Source: Leifsonia sp. Root227
Lineage (GTDB): Bacteria; Actinomycetota; Actinomycetes; Actinomycetales; Microbacteriaceae
NCBI RefSeq assembly: GCF_001428745.1
Contig: NZ_LMIO01000004.1
Span: forward strand, 248,001 to 312,000
Length of the DNA: 64,000 nt
Reading direction: 5' to 3'
The notes below the pieces were generated by a model. That model did no database searches. It saw only the letters and a list, made by a program, of their open reading frames with translations, and had not been told where the DNA came from. Shown piece after piece: positions 59,200 to 64,000 of the stretch; position 1 is the first letter of the stretch; each line of letters opens with the position of its first letter. The translations under genes were made by a program, and so were the position numbers.

Positions 59200-61244
59200 G
59201 ATCGACCACCGCCAAGGTCGCCGTCCCCATCGGGGTCGTCGGCATCATCATGCTGCTGGTGGTGCCGGTGCCCGCCTGGCTCCTCGACACGCTCATCATC
59301 GTCAACATCATGCTGGCGCTGGTCATCCTGCTCACCACGATGTTCGTCAAGAAGCCGCTCGACTTCTCGGTGTTCCCGTCGCTGCTGCTCGTGGCGACGC
59401 TGTTCCGGCTCGGCCTCAACGTCGCATCCACCCGCCTGGTGCTCGGCGACGGGTACGCAGGTCAGGTCATCCAGGCGTTCGGGCACGTCGCCGTCGGCGG
59501 GTCCATCATCATCGGCGCCGTGGTGTTCCTCATCCTCATCGTCATCCAGTTCATCGTGGTCACGAAGGGTGCGGAGCGCGTCGCGGAGGTCGGCGCGCGC
59601 TTCACCCTCGACGCCATGCCGGGCAAGCAGATGGCGATCGACGCCGACCTGAACGCCGGACTCATCACCGAGGAGCAGGCGCGCACCCGCCGCGCAGAGG
59701 TGTCGGCCGAGGCGGACTTCTACGGCGCGATGGACGGCGCGTCCAAGTTCGTGAAGGGCGACGCCATCGCCGGCATCCTGATCATCGTCATCAACGTGGT
59801 CGGCGGCATCGCGATCGGCATGATCCAGCGCGGGATGGAGCTCGGCGACGCGGTCAACGCATACACGCTGCTGACCATCGGCGACGGCCTGGTCACTCAG
59901 ATCCCGGCTCTGCTGATGGCGGTCTCCACCGGCATGATCGTCACGCGCTCCAACGCGGAGACCGACATCGGCACCACGGCCAGCGGCCAGCTCAGCCAGT
60001 CCCGCAACGCTCTGACCATCGCCGGATGCGCCGCCATCGTCATGGCGCTCATCCCCGGGATGCCGCCCATTCCGTTCGTGCTGGTCGGCGCGTTCCTGAT
60101 CCTCGCGGCGCAGCGCCTGAAGAACTCGCAGGCCGCCGCGAAGAAGGCGCAGGCGGCGCAGGCGGCCGTCGCCAACGCGGGCAAGGGAGAGACGACGGAC
60201 GACCTGCTCGAACAGATGCGCGTGCACGCCCTGGAGATCACTCTCGCACCCGACCTGGTCGACATCGTCAGCGGCGCCTCGGACGACCTGCTCGCCCGGG
60301 TGCGCGCGCTGCGCCGCAAGATCGCACTCGAACTCGGCATCATCGTGCCGCCCGTGCGCACCAGGGACAGCGCAGACCTGCCGCCGTCCACATACGTCAT
60401 CAAGATCGCCGGCGTCGAGGCCGGCCGAGGGCAGGCGCCGAGCGGGCGCGTGCTCGCGCTCGGCGACGCCCTGGATGCGCTGCCGGGCACGCCGACGGTC
60501 GAACCGGTCTTCGGGCTCGGCGCCAAATGGATCCCGAGCGAGATGCGGCACAGCGCGGAGCTCGGCGGCGCGACCGTGATCGACCGCGTCTCCGTGCTGA
60601 TCACGCACCTGTCGTCGATCATCACCGCGAACGCCGCGCGCCTGCTCACCCGCGAGGACGTGCGCCAGCTGACCGAGGGCGTCAAGCAGGTGAGCCCGTC
60701 CGCCGTGGACGAGCTGGTGCCGAACCTGCTCACGCTGGCGGAGGTGCAGCGCGTGCTGCAGGGGCTGCTGGTCGAGCAGGTGGCGATCAACGACCTGCCG
60801 CGCATCCTGGAGGCGCTGGCGCTGCGGGCCAAGACGTCGAACGACCCGGAGGGGCTGATCGAGGCGGCGCGGAACGCGCTCGGCCCCGCGGTCGTCGCGC
60901 CCCACCTCGACGGGGCGACGCTGCGGGTCATCATGATCGACCCCGGCCTGGAGCAGGCGATGCTGGAAGGCCTGCGGCCCTCGGAGTTCGGCACGCAGAT
61001 CGTGCTCGACCCCGCTCGGCTCGAAGCGGTGCTCGGATCACTCAGGCAGACCGCGGCGCAGCTCGACGACCAGGGAGTGTCTGCCGTACTGGTGTGCGCT
61101 CCTGCCCTGCGGCCGGCGATCCGGCGCCTCGTCGCCGGGCAGCTGAGCGGGCTCGCGGTGCTGTCGTACCAGGAGGTCACGGCGGTGCAGACGGAGATCG
61201 AGACGGTCGGGGTGGTGCGAGTTGCGGAACCGATCGCGGCCTGA
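59196..61244 (+). CDS. flhA: Flagellar export protein FlhA
   Basis: This 682-residue protein has eight N-terminal helices (VFPSLLLVATLFRLGLNVAS and FVVTKGAERVAEVGARFTLD-like FHIPEP region, core VAEVGARFTLDAMPGKQMAI) and a large cytoplasmic domain that binds chaperone-substrate pairs. The length is normal. It ends 23 bp into the start of the FlhF-like gene. Confidence 0.96.
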   Translation: MRSTTAKVAVPIGVVGIIMLLVVPVPAWLLDTLIIVNIMLALVILLTTMFVKKPLDFSVFPSLLLVATLFRLGLNVASTRLVLGDGYAGQVIQAFGHVAVGGSIIIGAVVFLILIVIQFIVVTKGAERVAEVGARFTLDAMPGKQMAIDADLNAGLITEEQARTRRAEVSAEADFYGAMDGASKFVKGDAIAGILIIVINVVGGIAIGMIQRGMELGDAVNAYTLLTIGDGLVTQIPALLMAVSTGMIVTRSNAETDIGTTASGQLSQSRNALTIAGCAAIVMALIPGMPPIPFVLVGAFLILAAQRLKNSQAAAKKAQAAQAAVANAGKGETTDDLLEQMRVHALEITLAPDLVDIVSGASDDLLARVRALRRKIALELGIIVPPVRTRDSADLPPSTYVIKIAGVEAGRGQAPSGRVLALGDALDALPGTPTVEPVFGLGAKWIPSEMRHSAELGGATVIDRVSVLITHLSSIITANAARLLTREDVRQLTEGVKQVSPSAVDELVPNLLTLAEVQRVLQGLLVEQVAINDLPRILEALALRAKTSNDPEGLIEAARNALGPAVVAPHLDGATLRVIMIDPGLEQAMLEGLRPSEFGTQIVLDPARLEAVLGSLRQTAAQLDDQGVSAVLVCAPALRPAIRRLVAGQLSGLAVLSYQEVTAVQTEIETVGVVRVAEPIAA

Positions 61245-62082
61245 ATGGGTCGACGCGACCGGGCTGGTCGACGTGGAGGAGGCCGAGGTGCTGCCGGCGG
61301 TGTCCACGTCGTCGGCGGCGTTCGCGGCGATCCTGGACGACCTGGTGCGGGTGGTGGGGGAGACCGAGGCGAAGCCGGCGGTGGCGGACGAGCAGGTGGA
61401 TGCGGACAGCAGGGTGGATGCGCACGGCGGTTCGGGAGCCGTCGCCGTCGCGTCCGCTCCCGTGGTCGACGAGCGCATCCTGCGCGCCGCCGCCGAGCGG
61501 GCGACGGCCGCGGAGGAGGGTGAGAGGACGGAGCCACGCGCATCCACTGCGCCTGTCGACTCCCCCTCCCCGCAGCCAGCCGCCCAGCAGCAGCCGAGCT
61601 CTCCGCCGCAGCCGCCCGCTCGGCTGCGCGGCCGGGGCGACCTCACGCTGGTCGTCGGCCTCGGCGCAGACGCCGTGACCGCATCCCGTGTCTTCGCCGC
61701 GTCCGTCGACGGCGCCGAGGTGCGCCCGGGCGGGAGCACCCGCGCATCCGCCCCGCGCGTCGACGACCGCCGCGGCGCCCTCCAGGCCCGCGCGGACGGC
61801 GTCCGCCGCGAGCGCTCCATCATCGCGGCCTTCGGTCTGGATCACGGCGCAGCGGACATCCCGGCGCTCGCCGAATCGCTCGCCGGTATTGCGCCCGATC
61901 AGGTCTGGGTGGCCGTCGACGCCTCCCGCAAGACCGAGGACACCGCCGCCTGGGTGGCCGCGGTGGATGCCGTGCTCGCGGTCGACGGGATCGCAGCGTG
62001 TGGCGCCGCCTTCACGGCGACGCCGGGATCGGTGGCGGCGCTGGGCTTCCCCGTCCTGTGGCTGGACGACGCGCCCCGCTAG
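61222..62082 (+). CDS. Degenerate FlhF-like protein downstream of flhA
   Basis: This 286-residue protein starts at a TTG that overlaps flhA by 23 bp; a GTG at 61273 is another candidate start. An N-terminal helical/acidic part and Pro/Gln/Ser linker (1-138) lead to a C-terminal domain. LTLVVGLGADAVTA (141-154) stands where FlhF has its P-loop but lacks GKT, and VWVAVDASRKTEDT with GSVAALGFPVLWLDD resembles the end of SRP-type GTPases. The flhA-flhF gene order supports this reading. It probably cannot hydrolyse GTP. Similarity is weak and the call is an inference. Confidence 0.5.
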   Translation: MRNRSRPEWVDATGLVDVEEAEVLPAVSTSSAAFAAILDDLVRVVGETEAKPAVADEQVDADSRVDAHGGSGAVAVASAPVVDERILRAAAERATAAEEGERTEPRASTAPVDSPSPQPAAQQQPSSPPQPPARLRGRGDLTLVVGLGADAVTASRVFAASVDGAEVRPGGSTRASAPRVDDRRGALQARADGVRRERSIIAAFGLDHGAADIPALAESLAGIAPDQVWVAVDASRKTEDTAAWVAAVDAVLAVDGIAACGAAFTATPGSVAALGFPVLWLDDAPR

Positions 62083-62091
62083 GCTGAAGCA

Positions 62092-62331
62092 ATGCTGGTA
62101 TTGACGCGCAAGGTCGGGGAGCGGGTGCTCATCGGCGACGACATCGTCGTGACGATCCTGGATGCGCGCGGCGACGGCATCCGCATCGGCATCGACGCGC
62201 CGCGTGGCGTCCGCATCCAGCGCGACGAGGTCATCCGCGCGATCACCGAGGCCAACCAGCAGGCCACCGAGTCCGCAGCGACCACCGACGACCCGGAGTC
62301 GCTGATCAAGAAGTCGCTCGGTCTGTCCTGA
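62092..62331 (+). CDS. csrA: Carbon storage / flagellin translation regulator CsrA
   Basis: This 79-residue RNA-binding protein has the CsrA fold MLVLTRKVGERVLIGDDIVV and GIDAPRGVRIQRDEV, with the RNA-contact Arg residues and GVRI strand, plus a 20-residue C-terminal tail. It should bind GGA loops such as the one in the fliC leader and be countered by FliW. TAGGCT at 62080-62085, overlapping the preceding stop, is six bases before the ATG, so it may be leaderless. Confidence 0.95.
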   Translation: MLVLTRKVGERVLIGDDIVVTILDARGDGIRIGIDAPRGVRIQRDEVIRAITEANQQATESAATTDDPESLIKKSLGLS

Positions 62332-62347
62332 CGCGCCTGGTGTCGCC

Positions 62348-62373
62348 CCGTGTCCACCGATCGGCGGACACGG
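62348..62373. promoter_or_regulatory. 26-bp near-perfect palindrome: operator or terminator
   Basis: CCGTGTCC (62348-62355) and GGACACGG (62366-62373) flank CCGATCGG (62357-62364); only one base pair of the dyad is broken. It lies 17 bases after csrA and 54 bases before the exporter gene. The size and nested symmetry resemble TetR-family operators of drug exporters, but it could also end csrA transcription. Confidence 0.55.
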
Positions 62374-62426
62374 ATGACAGCCGCCGGCCGGTGCCGCGCG
62401 CGAGCCCGCCAGGCGAGGCTGGAACC

Positions 62427-64000
62427 ATGAAAACCTCCAGCGCGTCGAGGCTCGCGCTCATCGGCCTCATCCTCGCCGTCTCCATGACGACCATCGACCA
62501 GACGATCGTCGCCCTCTCCGCCCCGACCATCCAGCAGAACCTCGGTCTCAGCCACGACGGGATGCAGTGGGCGGTCAACGTCTACCTGCTCACCACCGCC
62601 GCGTTCTTCCTCCTCGGCGGCCGCGTCGCCGACGTGTTCGGGCACAAGCGCATGGCGCTCATCGGCATCGCAGGGTTCGGCATCACCTCGCTGCTCTGCG
62701 GCCTCGCCCCCGCAGGCGACGGCGCGGAGGCGTGGCTCGTCGCGGCCCGCGCGCTGCAGGGCGTGAGCGGAGCGATCATGTTCCCCGCCGCCATCGGCAT
62801 CGTGGTCGAGGGCTTCGCCCGCGCATCCCGTGGCCGGGCGATGGCCATCTTCTTCGCCATCACCGGCGCGATGACCGCTCTCGGCCCGATCGCCGGCGGC
62901 TACCTCACCGTGTGGACCTGGCGGGCGATCTTCTGGGTGAACGTGCCGATCGCGATCGCCGCGTTCGTCATCGTGGCCATCGCTGCGCGCCCGTCCGCTC
63001 GCCGCACGGAGCGCATCGACTGGCTGGGCGCCGTGATCGTGGCGTTCGGGATGAGCGCCATCGTGTTCGGCCTGCAGCAGGCGAGCCCGTGGGGCTGGGA
63101 CGACCCGTCCGTGTACGGCAGCCTCATCGCCGGTGTGCTGCTGATCGCGCTCTTCATCGTCCGACAGCGCCGCGTCGCGCAGCCGCTGGTGCAGCTCGCC
63201 GCGTTCCGCGACCGCGGGTTCACCCTCTCGACGCTGGCGACGCTGTTCTCGTCCATCGCGTTCATCTCCACGTTCTTCTTCCTCAGCGTCTACGGTCAGG
63301 TGTCGTTGCAGCTCTCCGCCCTCGACACCGGGCTGCTGTTCCTCAAGTTCTTCATCGGATTCGTCATCGCCAGCCGCATCGGCTCTGTCCGGTTCGACAA
63401 GCACGGCGCCCGCGGGGTCGTCATCCTCGGCGGTCTGGTCGGCGCGGCCGGCTTCGCGTGGCTCGCAAGCTCGGTCACGAATCTCAACATCCAGGCCGGT
63501 TCGTTCTTCAACGCGCAGACCATGCCGATCGTGGTGGCAGGCGCGGGCATCGGCCTGATGTTCAGCGCGGTGTCGACGGATGCGGTCAACCGGGCCATCG
63601 GCGCCAGCTACGGCGAGGTCACGGCCATCTCGCAGACCATGAAGAACTTCGGAGGGGCGCTCGGCCTCGCGGTGTTCACCACCATCGTCACCTCGCGGCT
63701 GACCGACCTGCTCACCGCATCGTTCGCGAAGCTCGGCGCCGGGCCGGCGGACGCGCAGCGCGCGGTCGACCAGATCTCCGGCGCATCCGGTGGCGGCAGC
63801 TCGCTCTCCGCACTGCCGCAGACCGTGCGCGACCAGATCATGCACGCCGTCCAGACCGACTACGCGTCGAGCGTTCAGTGGGCGTTCATCGGCATGGCGG
63901 TGGCGATGGCCATCGTGGCGGTGCTCGGGTTCTTCTACCCGGCAGGGCGCTCCTCCGCCGAGCCGGACGAGGCAGCAGCCGCCGCCGCCGACAGCGACCG
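62427..64000 (+). CDS. MFS drug exporter, DHA2 (EmrB/QacA-like) type, 3' end missing
   Basis: About 524 residues are present before the window ends. The first helices contain MTTIDQTIVALSAPTIQQNL (core TTIDQTIVALSAPTI), motif A GGRVADVFGHKRMALIG and motif C region ITGAMTALGPIAGGYLTVWT, marking a 14-helix drug:H+ antiporter of the DHA2 family. WRAIFWVNVPIAI is also typical. The last sequence is an Ala/Glu-rich cytoplasmic tail (SSAEPDEAAAAAADSD), so few residues are missing. Substrate unknown. The palindrome at 62348 is a likely control site. The regulator gene is not in view. Confidence 0.9.
   Translation, partial: MKTSSASRLALIGLILAVSMTTIDQTIVALSAPTIQQNLGLSHDGMQWAVNVYLLTTAAFFLLGGRVADVFGHKRMALIGIAGFGITSLLCGLAPAGDGAEAWLVAARALQGVSGAIMFPAAIGIVVEGFARASRGRAMAIFFAITGAMTALGPIAGGYLTVWTWRAIFWVNVPIAIAAFVIVAIAARPSARRTERIDWLGAVIVAFGMSAIVFGLQQASPWGWDDPSVYGSLIAGVLLIALFIVRQRRVAQPLVQLAAFRDRGFTLSTLATLFSSIAFISTFFFLSVYGQVSLQLSALDTGLLFLKFFIGFVIASRIGSVRFDKHGARGVVILGGLVGAAGFAWLASSVTNLNIQAGSFFNAQTMPIVVAGAGIGLMFSAVSTDAVNRAIGASYGEVTAISQTMKNFGGALGLAVFTTIVTSRLTDLLTASFAKLGAGPADAQRAVDQISGASGGGSSLSALPQTVRDQIMHAVQTDYASSVQWAFIGMAVAMAIVAVLGFFYPAGRSSAEPDEAAAAAADSD

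Noticed and set aside
1..64000. tRNA, rRNA, CRISPR arrays, insertion sequences and attachment sites
   Set aside because: I looked for cloverleaf ends, spaced direct repeats, transposase motifs and flanking repeats and found none I could support.

Overview
The window is about 70% G+C and almost fully coding, with GTG starts, 4-bp start/stop overlaps, apparent leaderless genes and actinobacterial regulatory boxes (Zur, DtxR, LexA, ECF sigma, FliA/WhiG sigma). Gene content and codon habits point to a motile member of the Microbacteriaceae such as Leifsonia. The genus is my inference. I see no rRNA, tRNA, CRISPR array or insertion sequence.

Region 1 (1-9540) is a sugar locus. A truncated BadF-type sugar kinase is divergent from an ABC importer (lipoprotein plus two permeases), an atypical NagB-family protein and a cytoplasmic family 3 glycosidase. 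Small membrane proteins follow. Region 2 (9544-21866) is core metabolism: purB, a holin-fold membrane protein, hisC, a three-gene 2-oxoacid dehydrogenase operon, a VOC protein whose last codons contain a Zur box, the znuACB importer, zur, cysteine-poor L28, L33 and S14, and an HU-type protein.

Region 3 (21967-32238) holds a CopD-CtaG fusion, a compact ECF sigma locus, a Pif1-like helicase, an FHA protein, heme oxygenase behind DtxR-like boxes, small DUF proteins and a serine-hydrolase fold that has lost its catalytic motifs. In the ECF locus a membrane protein and a separate lipoprotein share the same extracellular domain, and both transcription units carry the same promoter-like motif.

Region 4 (32275-62331) is a nearly complete flagellar island: flgN-flgK-flgL-fliW (minus), fliA, fliC, fliD-fliS-fliT-like, flgB-flgC-fliEFGHIJ, an NlpC/P60 hydrolase with Gly-Leu-Ser repeats, fliK-flgD-flgE, then (after two unrelated genes) flbD-motA-motB (minus), fliMNOPQR-flhB-flhA, a degenerate FlhF-like gene and csrA. 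Five promoters of the form TWAC-N15-GCCGATRG precede five of its transcription units, in agreement with the FliA/WhiG sigma factor encoded inside the island. The fliC leader has a GGA-loop hairpin, which with fliW and csrA suggests FliW-CsrA control of flagellin. A perfect LexA/SOS box lies ahead of the flgB operon. No FlgF/FlgG, FliL, FlgM or chemotaxis genes are present in the window.

Region 5 (62348-64000) is a 26-bp near-palindrome followed by a 14-TM-type drug exporter that runs off the end.
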